Source: Pyrocephalus nanus
Lineage: Eukaryota; Chordata; Aves; Passeriformes; Tyrannidae
DNA: 64,000 nt
Direction: 5' to 3'
NCBI GenBank assembly: GCA_038380795.1
Contig: CM076266.1
Coordinates: 12,112,001 to 12,176,000, forward strand
The position numbers were made by a program, and so were the translations under genes. The notes below the pieces were generated by a model. That model did no database searches and had not been told where the DNA came from. It worked only from the letters and a program-made list of their open reading frames with translations. Below are positions 37,101-50,225 of the stretch, one piece after another (position 1 is the first letter of the stretch; each line of letters begins with the position of its first letter).

Positions 37101-40100
37101 TATTTCTCTTGCCTTTCCCTTGGTTTATTTTTAGTTTTTTGTTGGTTTGTTTGGTTTTGTCTTGTTTTAATTTCATTTTGTTTTCCCTTCCTTGTGATTA
37201 TTTTATTTAGTTCTTGTCTTCAGCTACCTGTCTAATTATAATTATAGCAAAAATTATTCAGGAATGTTTGTTGAAAGTGAGAACAGGAATATCACCACAT
37301 CTCACAAATGACAGTTTGATCCATAAATCAGTGACTATGAAAAATGACATCTCATTCAGTCATTCATTCATGAATGAGACATCCACTGAGTTGCTTTCTG
37401 GTACAGTAATATTATAAAAAATGCTGTTTTCTACCAGAATGCATTGTAGCAAGCAGATTAAAGAACTGCAGGAGGTCTAGAGCATCCATTTTTGAGATTG
37501 TTTAAGATCAATCACCCTGTGTAGCTCAGGCCTGCTTCTTCAATATGGAGAAACCATACTTGATCCCAAGTCATAATAAGAAAATATAAGAAAAAATATG
37601 GGGCTAATTTTCTTTTTGTAGTGCATAATTGTAGTTCTCTAAGAATTCATTAAGAATCAATAAAATGCAGAGTCAGAAGGCAGCTTTTGTATCTGACAAA
37701 ATATTCAATAGATGCCCTAAAACTGTTCCCTATTAGCAGTTTTTAAAAATATAGATCACACAATTCCTATGCAAGCAGGCTTTGACGACATGATATCTAC
37801 CAATGGATATGCTGGCATATAAATGTGTTCCAAGTCACATGGTTTCAATCACAAAGTTTTGTTTAAAGAAATTCAAATATAATCAAATTCAGATTTAAGT
37901 GACTCTGATGTCTAATTTTCATGCACCTTACTAATGGTTCGAGACACACCCACTGAAGTCAATGGCAATCTCCCATTAAACCCTGCAGGAAACCATATAG
38001 TAGTAACTGAATTATTCAGTTTTCTTATAATCAGGTATCTATCTATAAAATTAAAAGTTAGTTGCCTAAAGATAAAATATAGAAGCACATGTAAATATTT
38101 GCTTAAAAGATTTAAGACTAGGCTTAATATTAAATACGTGCACATTTTGCAGTAGAAGAATGAACCACAGTATATTGTTACATAATATGATGCGTTAATC
38201 CCTTATGACCTGGCAGTGCATTAGGATGCCATTTATGGCATGTAATAGGCAAGGAACAGATATATTCTATATAAGGTTATAAGAAGCACTTTTTAATACT
38301 GTTGATAGAGAAAAGTTTAACTGCAAAAATGAACTTAATTAGGCAATGTAGCCAACAGTAATTCTTAACCTAATATCTAACACAAAATTCTTATAATGTG
38401 GCCAGGTTCAGATGATACTGCTGAGATGTGCATTTGTTTATCTTTTTTTGATCTCCAGCCTGCCAGTATCAGTCTTTGCTAATCCAAGGAACTCTCATGT
38501 GTTTTAATCAGAGCTTAAATTAAGATGTTGAACTCAATAACAATAATGATGTTGGGAATCACTAGATATCTGGAAACAATTACAGTTGGTGTTTAATGTA
38601 TATATGTATGCACTAAAATGTCAAATAAAGAGGTACTGTTAATAACACTAATTTAATCAATGGATTTTTGAATTCCAAAGGTTCTAGCACAGTCTTTGCC
38701 TTGGCCCAGTTTTGTGAAGGTTCTTTTGCTACTGAATAATAAAAATGGATGTTATGGAGTGTCAGCACTGAACCCAAAGTCATGAGCAACATTTCCATTT
38801 ACTCCTTTGGATGGTAAATCCTCAAAATCTTTACCCATGTATTTAGACTGCAGCTCATGTGCATATCCACCTTCTATTTTTCTTTTCTCATTTATTTTTA
38901 GGCTGCTGACTTTCTTAGATTGAATTTTGTCTATCACAACAGAATTTTCAACTTCAGTATGAAAACAGAGGAATAAACCATAAAAGACTCTGAAGTTTAC
39001 AAAAAGGGTCTCCATAACATGCTGTCACATAAAAGCATAGAACAAGAAAATAAGTGTAGTAAAATAATAAAATACATATTTCTCTGCTCACTCACTCATA
39101 CCATGAGATCAAAAGTAATGTCTAGCGCTAACTGGCATGTCATATTCTTTAAATGGCTGAAAGGACAGGAGCAGGCAGTAATGATTAGTTTCTGTAATGA
39201 GTAGAAGGGAGATTTCAAAGGAAGCTTAACATTTAGCCTATTAATCCTTTTTTACATCCCTTGATATCTGTTTCCCTTGAGACCTGCAGGTGAGTTTTTT
39301 GCTTCTTTGTGAAAGAATGCCAGGAATTTTGTCTTCAGCTGTTTCTTTCCTCTTACTCAAAAATTTAGTTCATGAACACGCTATATTATTTCCCTACCCA
39401 ATAAATCTCCCAAGCTTGAATTAGAGATAAACCATGAATACACAGAGCAAGATCCTAAACAGCTATAACTTGCTTATGGCCATAAATAGTGTTGTCCTCA
39501 TTTAAATCTTTTGTAGAAAGCCAAACATGTTATAGGGAAGGTGTTTCTTCACTGTCACCACTGATACAGCAGCCCCTTACACTGCTTAACTAACTGAGAT
39601 AATTTGCTGCTATTTCTTCCTGTCTTTTCTTGGAAGCAAATTATTCAGGCTTTTCCTTGAATTTGGTGAGTCTCTTGAATGGCCTCTACAAGCCAGGACG
39701 TGGAATGGACTTGGTGTTTGGATCACTAGAAAGGTCAAGAGCAGCACTATTTGTATCCATTACTGACAGCCTCTGCAAACCCAGAAATGATCTACATCCC
39801 AACTAAGCTAAGTATGCTCCATAAGTTCCTCTCAGGTCTGTCTCTCACATCCATGAGAACTTGCAGCTTTAACCCCCATATCATCTATTCCTTGTTATTT
39901 CTCTGTATCAACTGTATTTCCTTTAAAACTCCCACAGTCTTGAATTAGGCCATTATTTCATCCTTGAAAATCAGTTTCCATTTACCCATTCACCACTTTC
40001 TGAAACCACAGTAACTCATGATTGCTGGGGCCAGAGGGGAATTGCCTGGGAGATGTGTAATGCGCTGAGCTAACGTGTAAGGCTAAAGTATAAAATTTAA

Positions 40101-43012
40101 GTTATAAATGAAAGTGACAAGCAAAATTTTTCTCCACTTAGCTTTTATTAATGATGCAATATTTTATTGCCTGTGGCTAAAAGTATTTATTGTCATTGTG
40201 CTTAGCTGTAATTTGGTTTCATAATTCAGTTTTCTTTTTACATCTTTCCTTCATTTCATTTTTCTGCCCGATATCACTTTGTTTCCATGCAGATTGTAGT
40301 CATAGTTTGTTCATGAAGTAGTAAGTGTGTGGTCTTCTGGGAGCAAAGACATGCAGATTGGCATTATTCTGAAGAGGCAAAAGCTTAACTGTGGGCTTAT
40401 TTTTAAGCATGTGAATATGTGGCTGAAATCAAAGCTATGTAGATTTTCCTTCCAGGGTGACTAATAAAACCGCATGTGTATTTTTGGTTGTAAGCACAAA
40501 CATGTATCTGGCAACATCAACCAGCAATGCCTTCAACACTTATTTAATTACCGAAAAAGTCCCACTGAGAGCAGAGGGAATATTTATATGCTTTAAATTA
40601 AGTATCTGGTGTGTGACAACCAGTGTTAAGGAACTTGCAGTATCAAGTCTTGGATTTGTACATCATATATTAATGCGTTTAGAGAAAGACAGTGGCAATG
40701 AACAAGAAAAAACTTCAAGAGGAGAGTTTCAAAAGATGAAATGGTTTGATTTAGAAAGGAATTGAGAAAACCTATCAAAAGCATGTGACATGGTGACTGC
40801 TATTGAAATAGGAGAATGAGAATGCCCCTTTTCTCTGATAAATAGTAGAACAACAATAAAAATAAATGGCAAGTTGGAAACCATTATAAGGAAACACTTT
40901 TTTTTTCCTACAGTGTGTAATTAAGTTAATAAGTTAATTCTCAGGGGAAATGAGGCCACTGAAGATTCCTAGTGAGACTGAATATTCCCCTGGATGACAG
41001 TGGTACCTGGAGTTATCACAAATCATATACAAGCAATGCAATATTACTCATTTAAATGGCCATCAAACCTTGTGCTCCAGGGCTCAATGAGATTAGTGCT
41101 GCTGGACACAAGCAGCTGATATCTGACAAAAGGGACAAATTATATGCACCTGTTTAATAGGAGGATTTTTGCCATCTTCTCAGTTATCTGGTGACAACCA
41201 GTCTCAAACCCAGTATTAATGCCTAGATAGAACCACAGTCTTTTCTTCTGTTAGTCTAACTCAATATGAGAGTCTCAGTTCTTCTGTGTTATATTCAATG
41301 TGTTGTCTCTTGATAGCTTTGTGTGGTATATTACTAGTACAACAGACTGTGTTGAGAGATCTCTTCAATTCTTGTTAAAAAGGAAAAAAGAGGTAAAAGA
41401 GATGTCAGAATTTTTTTGTTTGGTTTGTTGGTTTGGGGTTTTTAATTAATTGAAATAACCGCATTTGATGATCAAATCTTTCCATTGCAGCATTTTTCAG
41501 CATTAGTGAGCCTATAATCAAATTTTGTTCTTTCACCTCTTTTTATTGATTTTAATATTCTTTTCTTAAGATGAAAATTTTTATTATACTCTCAAATCAG
41601 GGAGCTCATAGAGTAGTTCCTGCCCTTTCCAGCTGTCTTGCATCTTGACTGCCATCATTCAATAGAGAATGTAGAAGGATAATGGTCTTGATGAAGTCCA
41701 CGATGACTAAAACAGAGAAGAAGCAGCATCATGAACTTGTGCTATATGCACATGGATAGTGTAAATAACAGTGTGGTTTGACAATAATGCCTTTTCCTGA
41801 ATCTGTGATCCTCAAAATTGTGTGGGTTTTTTCAAGTTGATTCAAGGTGAGCACCTAAAATTCCCACATAGCCAGCAATGACAATTATGTACATTTCTTT
41901 GCCTTATGCAGCTTCAAGTGTGGATTACAAAAGTTAACATATTCTTGGTAGGCACTACTATGTTCAGAGCAAGTTGGTTATGTTTCACTTCTCACTTCTG
42001 TTATACATGCATCTTAATTGTTTAAAGTAATATTTCTGCCTAATTACAGGAAATGTTGCTTACTATACTGATAGTAAGATGAACACAGGCAATGTAAATG
42101 ACATTGTACATTTTTACAATGAGAGAGTAAATTATCAATTATGAGATGGAATAAATTAACTCATACATCTAATACTTTCAAGAGGGGTTAGAGGTGGAGG
42201 TAGGAGGTGTTTCCATGTTAGTCCTTTCTGTGGAGTAAATGAAGAATCAAATTATATTAGACACCAAACAGCAGAAATGGTCTCCATGGCCTAGAAGAGC
42301 ATCCAATGATACCTAACATTTATAGACACACAACATATCATCTTGAAGTTTATATATTCTCAGGATCATTTATCATTTCCAGTACATTGTAACACCATAA
42401 CATACTCCCTCGCAAATTTTATTAGAAAGCCTGAACTCAGTCATGTGAGTACAAATCTGTTGGAACTTGTTTGCAAGAGGGCACACACATTAAAGGAATC
42501 ACAAGTAGTATTATGAAGTACGAACTGCAAATTGATTACTTTAGGTCAGCCATGGAAAACCTCTGGAAACTTGGTCTCAGCTACTAAAGAGGCTGTAAGT
42601 CTATAAATTATTTCTGTTCATTGTCCAGAGTTTTAATTAGGGCAATCACTGGGGATGGACAATATTCATCCAGCAATAAGGTCAGATTTCTCCGGAAATG
42701 TATATACTTCAGCCTTACTCTATCTAACCAGTGTTTATTCTTTCTTTTTTTTGCTTTCATATATAAGTGTTTGATCCTTCCTATGAGGCTGAAGTTGCTA
42801 TTCTAAGAGTTTTGCAAGTTGAGCAGGAAATGTTTTAAGAGGGTAAAAAATATATTTATTTGCCTGAAGAAGGATACTTTTGCTCACGAACCCTTGATGC
42901 AACATCAAGCTAACAAACAGTCCAACAAAAGCTCTCGAATTAAGTGCAGCTATTCCTCAGGCTGAGGGACCAACAAAAAAACCAGCATCACCTGTCCTGG
43001 AGGATAGGGGGA
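31131..43012. other. Intergenic desert
   Basis: About 12 kb without a recognisable exon, RNA gene or complete transposable element. Small items: a 14-bp palindrome TCATTCATGAATGA at 37364-37377, and possible ancient-repeat relics around 36240-36270 and 37945-37980 (broken 'cccactgaagtcaatgg'). A B-box-like GGTTCGAGACA at 37937 has no tRNA body. All open frames are under 105 codons and motif-free. Confidence 0.55.
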
Positions 43013-43047
43013 GTTCTCTCAGCAGAGAATCCAGGTTTCGAACCTGG
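43013..43047. other. Two adjacent perfect hairpins
   Basis: GTTCTCT(CAGC)AGAGAAT at 43013-43030, with one G-T pair, is followed with no gap by CCAGGTT(TCG)AACCTGG at 43031-43047. Both stems are 7 bp. The second resembles a tRNA T-arm, but the loop is wrong and no acceptor or anticodon stem frames it. Confidence 0.6.
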
Positions 43048-45086
43048 AAGAAAAATAATGGCCAATTCGTAAAAGGAGATGCAGAGAAGATTGAAATTGA
43101 AATTGAACTGAGGCTGGTTATTAGATACTCGATGGAGATAGTTTTTGCTTTTACTTATTTTTGGTAAACTTTTTTAATAGAAATAATTTTCACTCTGACA
43201 CCAAGTGTAAACAGATTTTAAAAACCTCTGTGTTTGCCACAAATGGGATTTTATTTTTCCAGACAATCACACTGCCAGTCAACGTTGCACAGGCATCTCC
43301 ACGTTCCTTCCTCTGCTACCTCCCTCATGGTAGCTCCTTCCCTTCCCCATTCCTACTGGGTGTATGCACCTAGAGGATTCATCAAGCTGCTTCGTCTCCT
43401 GGCATCACAAAGTCAGTAGAAATAAGCATAAGTCACTAATAAATGTTACATCCCAAAGCTACAGCGTGAAGAAAGATGGCCTCCTTCCCAGAAGCTGTGC
43501 ACTGAATATTTAAATTGGTTTGCAAACCAGCACTGAAGGCGGTGTTGTCAGCCCGGGCACGTAGCTAAGTGCAAGTGGTGCAGCCTGCAGTTAATTAGTA
43601 AGTTTGCTTTGCTCGGCTGTGACTGCAGCAACTTTCTTCTCACAAAATGCCTTTCATGTACATAGCTCAAAACAAAACCTTCCACAAAGAAGTTCTGTCC
43701 ACGTGCTTGACTCTCCTCTAGGGTGTTGCCAATTCACAATCTCCTGAATAAAAACAAGTCAGTGTTAATGTGAACATACCAGGGGTTTTGAATGTTCTTA
43801 TTGCATCTCACTATTATCTAAAGATTTTCTTTTGATATACATTTTCTCTGGTATTCTTAGTGCTTTCTTCTTGTACAGAATCTGTTTTACATGCACTTAT
43901 ACATACACTAAGAGTTACATGTGGCTGGTGTGATAATGTATACATTATTTATCAATTTTCCATTATATAGACAATTGGAGAATTTTTAAAAATTCTTAGT
44001 ATTAAAATAATAGGAAAATGTTAATTTTTCATATAATTTTGGCAAACAAGTCTAGTCTTTAAATATAAATCTCTAATTTATTAGAGAAATGTTTTTTGAA
44101 ATGTTCAATTATTTTTCAAAAAAATTAGGTAAGGCAATGGGACAAGAGTAGAAGTGCAGAATCTGGGGACATTGCCTTATATATTGTAACATTTCCCCTC
44201 ATTCACGAGGATTTATTTTGAAATCCAACTTGCTCGGGATTTTGGAAGGCTCTTTTTGCCTGCATTTTAAATCTGTTGGTCCTAATCCGCTTTTCTCACG
44301 TATACCAGAAAAAATGGTATTCATCTTCATTGAGGTCAATGAAACTGCACAGTTAAAACTGATAGAACAAAATCAAAGCTTTTAAAGGACACTTATTGCA
44401 GTACCTCGGTAAAGGTGAAATTAGTTAGTTTAGTCTGTTAATCACTTGTCAAAGTCTGACATTATATAAAGCATTAGCATCTGGAGTCTATTGTCCAGAC
44501 AAGGATAATCAGCAAATCCAAGTTTATAAATTGTTGAGTGGAAACAATGGTGTAGAGATAACCCTGAAGAGGTTGTGAAAGACTTCACTGGAGTTTATTT
44601 GCATTGCAATTCTGCTGGAAGTCACAGACGCTTGGCTTCCTACCTACTTACTGCCATTTATTTTTGATATGCCCCAAAGCATCCATGACACTTATTAAAA
44701 TAGAACGGTGTCTAGGCAGCCGGCAACGCTACTGTGTCTTGTTTCAGCAGCTGCTCTATTTTAAGAAGTTCCAAAGAGGTTCAGTGTACATCTTCAAACC
44801 TACTACATCTGTTGATTCATGTAGCTTGTGAAACCTTTGACCCAGATTAAAAATTCCAACACTTGAGAAGGGAATCTGCACAGCTTCCAGTGTTCTCTTA
44901 CTGTTGTGGGCTAGCAAGGTGTTCTTTTCGTTTATGTCATTTTCTTCATACTTTTTTTTTGGTACAATTTACAGATTATAAATACTTGCAATTAATAAAA
45001 TTTCACCTCACTAATCTATATTATGCATCTTTATTTACCTGTGTGGCGCCTTTATACACCTTTGCTCAAAATATGCCTTTTTTACT

Positions 45087-45091
<5 letters not shown>
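43048..45091. other. Intergenic, includes a palindrome-bearing unique block
   Basis: The 14-bp perfect palindrome TGGTTTGCAAACCA lies at 43516-43529. It begins a unique, CpG-containing stretch to about 43640 with TAATTAGT and other AT-core motifs that could be regulatory. No gene is recognised in the rest. Confidence 0.45.

Positions 45092-45135
<44 letters not shown>
45092..45135. repeat. 44-base poly-T tract
   Basis: The longest homopolymer in the window, 44 uninterrupted T. No element body is recognisable on either side. Confidence 0.85.
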
Positions 45136-45137
<2 letters not shown>

Positions 45138-47945
45138 ATAGTGTCCTTAATACTCTGTATGTAAGAATTTTCCTTTTTTTCTCACTTATGTGGCAAATTC
45201 TTTCTGCAATTTCTGGATCTGAGCCAGCCACATTAGAGTGAAAATTGGAGCTATTCTCTCTTCAAGCCTGCCAGTGTTCTCACAACAGGGAATATTAGTT
45301 TATAAATTACCCCAGGGAGAAATGCCAGTCAGAGAAAGCTCAGGAGTTCCACAGGAGCCAAATCACACCTTTCTCATATTCCACTTCTGTGTGCTTCACA
45401 TTCAAATGTAAACAATCTTTACATTTAGAACTGCTTTTGGCATTATAAAAGACCTCTCTGCCTCATGCATCTCAGTGAAATAGTTCTGTCTGAACTGTCT
45501 GTTTCTTACAGACTGCTTTGTATTGTATTTTATTGGAGAAAAAACTGATGGGAAATAAACCAAACTGTCTAATTATTCCTGACATATTGCCTATCAGAAT
45601 ATAACCACTAGGAGAGGAACAAAAGGCCAGCTTCTCTTATCAGATTTGTTCTCATTGCTGGCAATTCAGTTTGCTTCTCACAAAGAATCTGAGTTTTGAA
45701 CTGATGAGCATTTTGAGATAATGAGTGTTTGTCTCAGGAACTGGTAGTACAATAATGCCATGACGTGGAGGATGCAAGTCAGGTAACATATTGTTGTAAT
45801 GAGGTACATAAAAGGGTAACAAAAAATCATCTCAAAAGTGAAGGCCATCAGACTGGATGGATACATTTATATGTTGTTTGAGTCAGTATATCACTGTATG
45901 AATCACTGCAGATACACCAGCTGTGAAAGTTTCCTGCAAGAACTAATTGTTGACAATTGTGTCACCCATTCCTGAGTCTTATTTAATGCTTCCTATTTCC
46001 CATCTGCAGTGTTTATATTGGATATTGCATGATTACTTTGTTTACAGCCCTGCTCAATAAATATTCTGGTAAAGCATTTTTTCACTTGAAAGATTCAGGC
46101 CCACTATCTATTGCAAATGTCCTGGAAGCTACACAGTGAAAAAAAATGGCACAAATTGTGACCCTTGGCCTGGAGATATAATTAGGTTTCTAATTAGAGG
46201 GTAGGATATAAACTCATACTTTTGCATTAAATTTGTTTGACAGAGGTTCCCCAAGTGTTTAGTACCTTCTGGCCTAGACTATCTCAGAGTGAATATAAAA
46301 TTTAATTCATCAAAAGTTTGCTTACTCATGCCTACATACTTTGTCATTCTGAATTTCTTTAGATACAGAAAGCCAGTGAAATGTAATTGTCACTGGAGGG
46401 GAATCACACCAGCTAAAACAGCACATACCCCTTCTTGTGTCTTGCAGTCCACACAACTGGGAGTAGCATCATTTAAATCTCAGTGGGAAACAGACATAGA
46501 AACAATTATCCTGCAAGGAACAGAGAGAAGAACTCAACAATCCCTATGCGTCCCTTCTGACTTGATATATCCTCTGTATTCTGAGGACAGTGGACCTAGG
46601 AAGGTTTGTTGTCCTCTTTGTGGAACAAAAAAGAACAAAAACTTCTGATGGGAGGGAAAAGACACCATGAGAAACAATATTTGTCAAGTAGAAAGGGAAA
46701 GAATTAGGTTGGGAATTGAAGACAAAGACAGGGAGAGTTAAAGTTGACTAAAGGAAGGGTGTAAGGGAGGAAATGGGTATTATCAGACATCTGTGTAAGG
46801 GTGATGCTCCTAGACTGAAATTCAAAAATGCTTTGCCATTTAACTTTTTGAAGATGAACAGTTAACTTCCATCAGTTTACACACCTCTCCCTCTGCTCAC
46901 AGGTACTCTGTCCAAGCTCTAAAAGTGAATGTTCCTCTCCTCATGCCCGGCTCCTCTGGGACAGGCTGGGGAGGATGGGCAGCACCCTAGGATTCCCACT
47001 CTTCTGAGGGCTGGTTTTGCTTTCTCTCTTCATTCTCTGGCTCAGCCCCAGACATGTCCTACTAAGCAGAGGGTGCCCCAGGAGGAGCAGTAGCCCTTGC
47101 TACCCCTCACTCACTCCCTTCAGTCCCAGGATGTGCTTCCCCTCCATCCAACACTGGCTGCAGGGTGGACAACTGCACAGCCTGGATCACAGCCCCAGGG
47201 ACTTGGGGCATGTGCGAGAACTGCTACTCTAGAAAAAAAAACATTTTCTGTGTTCCCTGCTGACAGCTTTTGTTTGTTTATGTTCAGATACAAATCTCTT
47301 CAATTGTTTGGGAATGATAGTTTTCTCCCCTTGGAACTGAAAAACACAACCTTTTTAAGATAGAGGCAGAGCAAAGCAACTGACATTCATAAGCTGCTGC
47401 TTGGCATGAACAAAGGATATTGAGATAAGGCAGTGTAAAAGAAAGGTTTGTGTTCTCCCTGATTATGCACAGATGCAGTACAGGCATGGGGGAGGCTGGG
47501 GAGAGAGAAGGGGCTGTGAAGTGGCAGAATCACAGATACATCACTCACTGTGGGAATTTATCCACCAGCCTTCTTAACAGCTTAGCAAACCAAGCTGGAT
47601 TACTATTTTCTATTTTTGTTTTTCTGGCTAATTTAGAGTCAGAAATATTTTATATTGAAGCAGATCAAACACGAAGAGAGAGAGCAATAGAAAAGCATAT
47701 AAATATTGGCCATGGTTGTTATGCCTTTTTCAGCTCTCAGAATCCTGAAAACAAGATTTTATCAAAATCTTAAAGTCCCAATTGTTTGAGCAGGTCTTTA
47801 GGCAGATTAGAAAACGAAAGCAAAGAGGGTTGTAGATGATAGTTTTCCTGCTTTTGTTTTTCATTTTTACATTGGTTATGTGTGGCATTTCAGTGAGATC
47901 AGGTTTGTTTATATGTCTTTCCATAATATAATAACTTTGGTGTTT
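45136..47945. other. Intergenic, with a GC-richer islet
   Basis: Mostly unique AT-rich DNA. About 46890-47230 is clearly richer in C and G but CpG-poor, with frames of 71 and 88 codons that match nothing I know. It could be an eroded transposable element or an untranslated exon, and no splice or promoter signal settles it. Confidence 0.5.
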
Positions 47946-47965
47946 AAAAAAAAAAAAAAAAAAAA
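47946..47965. repeat. 20-base poly-A tract
   Basis: Uninterrupted run of 20 A. Confidence 0.85.
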
Positions 47966-50079
47966 GCTTAAAATAGTTATTATGAGCAGAAACCTTGGTC
48001 AGGCCCTGAACTGGGTTTATTTCTTGTTTGATAGAAATCAGTGGAAAACTTATATCAATGTCAATGCTTCTGAGGTCTTTTTGCTGCATTTATCTTGCCC
48101 AGATAGACAGGTGATAGAGAGCTACACATGCCTGGAATATTTTTTCCATGAAAAATGCAACAGATATCACTAGGTAGTACTCCAGTAAAAAAATAATTCA
48201 GCAACAATTTCCAAAAATTCATGATGTTCTCCATTAATCATGAACACACAACCTGTAATTATAATTTATAGTATAAGCATAATTAGAATAATAATTAGAG
48301 AGTTTTTTTAGATTTCTTTCAGAATTAAAATGATGAGCATAGGTTGATGGAATCTAAAAACACATTGGTACAATAAAGAAAAAGATCAGTCCCACATTCT
48401 GTGTTAAACTACTATAGATGAGATTACAATTCACTTAAGACTACCCATTTCAGACAATCTATTTTAGTGAAAAAAAGCCTCTGTAAGTGGATTAATTCTC
48501 TTAGTTGCTCAAATAGCAACTTAAAATGATTCAGTATGGGATCTGTAAATGACTATTTTCTAAAGGTTGCTTTAAACTGTATGCCCCTGATGGAAATACC
48601 CTTCGTATCTTATGAACCGTGTCAGTCAAAGCTGCAGCAGTGTCTCTTCATGGCTGAATACAAACATTCAAAATCTGCAGCTAGTTCATTGTATGGCAAT
48701 CCTCCACCCTGAAGACAGCACATCCCATCTGAGCTCCTGGCTCCTTGCTGCCTCCCATCCAGTGTCCCCCTTCACTTATTTTGCACCAGCTGCTGTAGGA
48801 CCTGGTTGAGTCTTTCCATGCACCCACAGTAAATGTTGATCCCAGCAGCCACCAAAGTGAAACAATCCAAAGGAAACTCAGGTAGCAGGAGGTCACACGG
48901 ATTTCCTGAAAACTTTGGAAACTTGCCCTAGTGTGGAGGCTTTCCAGTGTCACCCAGCTCGACCCTGAATGCCAAGTTTGAAACGCGGTGACTGCCGTCT
49001 TCACAGCCAGCCAGCTGAGCAGAAGGCAGAGCTGTGCTCCATGGCCAAAATACATAATGCACCAGATCCTCATCCTATGTAAACAGGGAAACGACTGTAG
49101 CACAGCTATGCCAATTGACTCCAATCAAGGCTCTGGGCCAAGAACTCAAAGGGCATGCCTACAGGGCTCAAACCAGTGGTGTATTACTATCTCTGAGCTA
49201 GCTTCGAGTACTTTCTTAAATGCAGTTCCATATATTGATATACACTTGGGTCCCAGAGGTCACTCAGATTGCCAATTTGCCCGGCTACAACACATGAGTT
49301 GAGCCATATACATAGTGGTAGGCGTGTATGACATCAAGGAGATCTCTGTGTCCTGCCATGTTGCACGATACTGCACCCAAAGCTATAAAGCTTTATCTGG
49401 TGACTGCAATATTTAGGGTCTGTAGAGCACCAAAGTAGCCTATTTTTTTTTTTTTTAATTATCCTTGAATAAACAAGATGACAGATTTGCCACTCTATTG
49501 TGGTCATACTCCTGGTTGAGGATGCATTTACTGCTTTTGTCTTCATTACACTGCTCACATCTAGTCCTTGAGTACTGAAGATGCTGGGAAGTTTGACATC
49601 CTTCTCAGTGAGTCCAGTGACTGAAAATTACCATTTACTTACCTGAAATGATTCAGATAGTTTCCTTGTGAACTGCTAAATTAGATGCATGTCCACAGTC
49701 CAGCTGTCAATAGCAATGGAAAGGCCACAGAGGGAATGAGTTGGTCGGTGACATCCCACTACATTTTCTGATATAGCAAAACCAGCTGTGGCAAATGCCA
49801 GATCATTGTGGGGAAAATTATGTTATATGCACCTTATAAGAAGTGGTTGTAAATTTCCACGATTTCTGGAATGACTCCTTTCACGAGTAACTTGAGATAA
49901 AGAGTGACTGTCCCCATGCACCTACTACATGGATAAATCAGTGCTGGAGAAAGGTCTGCTCTAAAGTTTGTCTTTTGGTCCCTTGAGAGGGAGCAATCCA
50001 GTGAGTTTGTTTTATCATGCTCACTGCTGCTTAAAAGAAGACAAAATGTGGCAAGCAGCTCATTAAGAGAGAGAGATTG
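47966..50079. other. Intergenic desert
   Basis: No gene recognised. The segment about 48690-49160 is GC-richer and contains a 147-codon minus-strand frame (48681-49124), the longest in the desert. Its translation has no domain, signal or family motif, and its codon content looks random. The stretch at 49070-49140 may contain an ancient repeat relic ('gatcctcatcc...tatgccaattgactccaatca...ctctgggcc'). Confidence 0.5.
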
Positions 50080-50225
50080 GATCTGTGTTAATATGCAAAT
50101 GCTAATCCATTAGGACCCTGCTCATACACCAATCAATCAATTAACTCGTCTGTCTCTGTATTGTTCATTATTTGAAAAATGCTTTTAATCATTTTGCTAT
50201 GCATTAATTAATAGCATGCCTAGTT
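50080..50225. promoter_or_regulatory. Candidate conserved enhancer block (octamer plus homeodomain sites)
   Basis: A perfect octamer ATGCAAAT (50093-50100) abuts GCTAATCC and a P2 homeodomain pair TAATCCATTA (50103-50112). These are followed by CAATCAATCAATTAA, TTTTAATCATTTT and an inverted repeat TGCTAT...ATAGCA (50195-50200 and 50211-50216) around ATTAATTA. Such density of spaced TAAT-type sites is typical of vertebrate conserved developmental enhancers. Conservation itself cannot be seen here. Confidence 0.4.

Noticed and set aside
37937..37947. tRNA B-box-like GGTTCGAGACA
   Set aside because: No A box at the right distance, and no acceptor, D or anticodon stems could be formed around it.
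43031..43047. T-arm of a tRNA
   Set aside because: The loop does not fit TTCRANY with a 5-bp stem, and no other tRNA arms are present.
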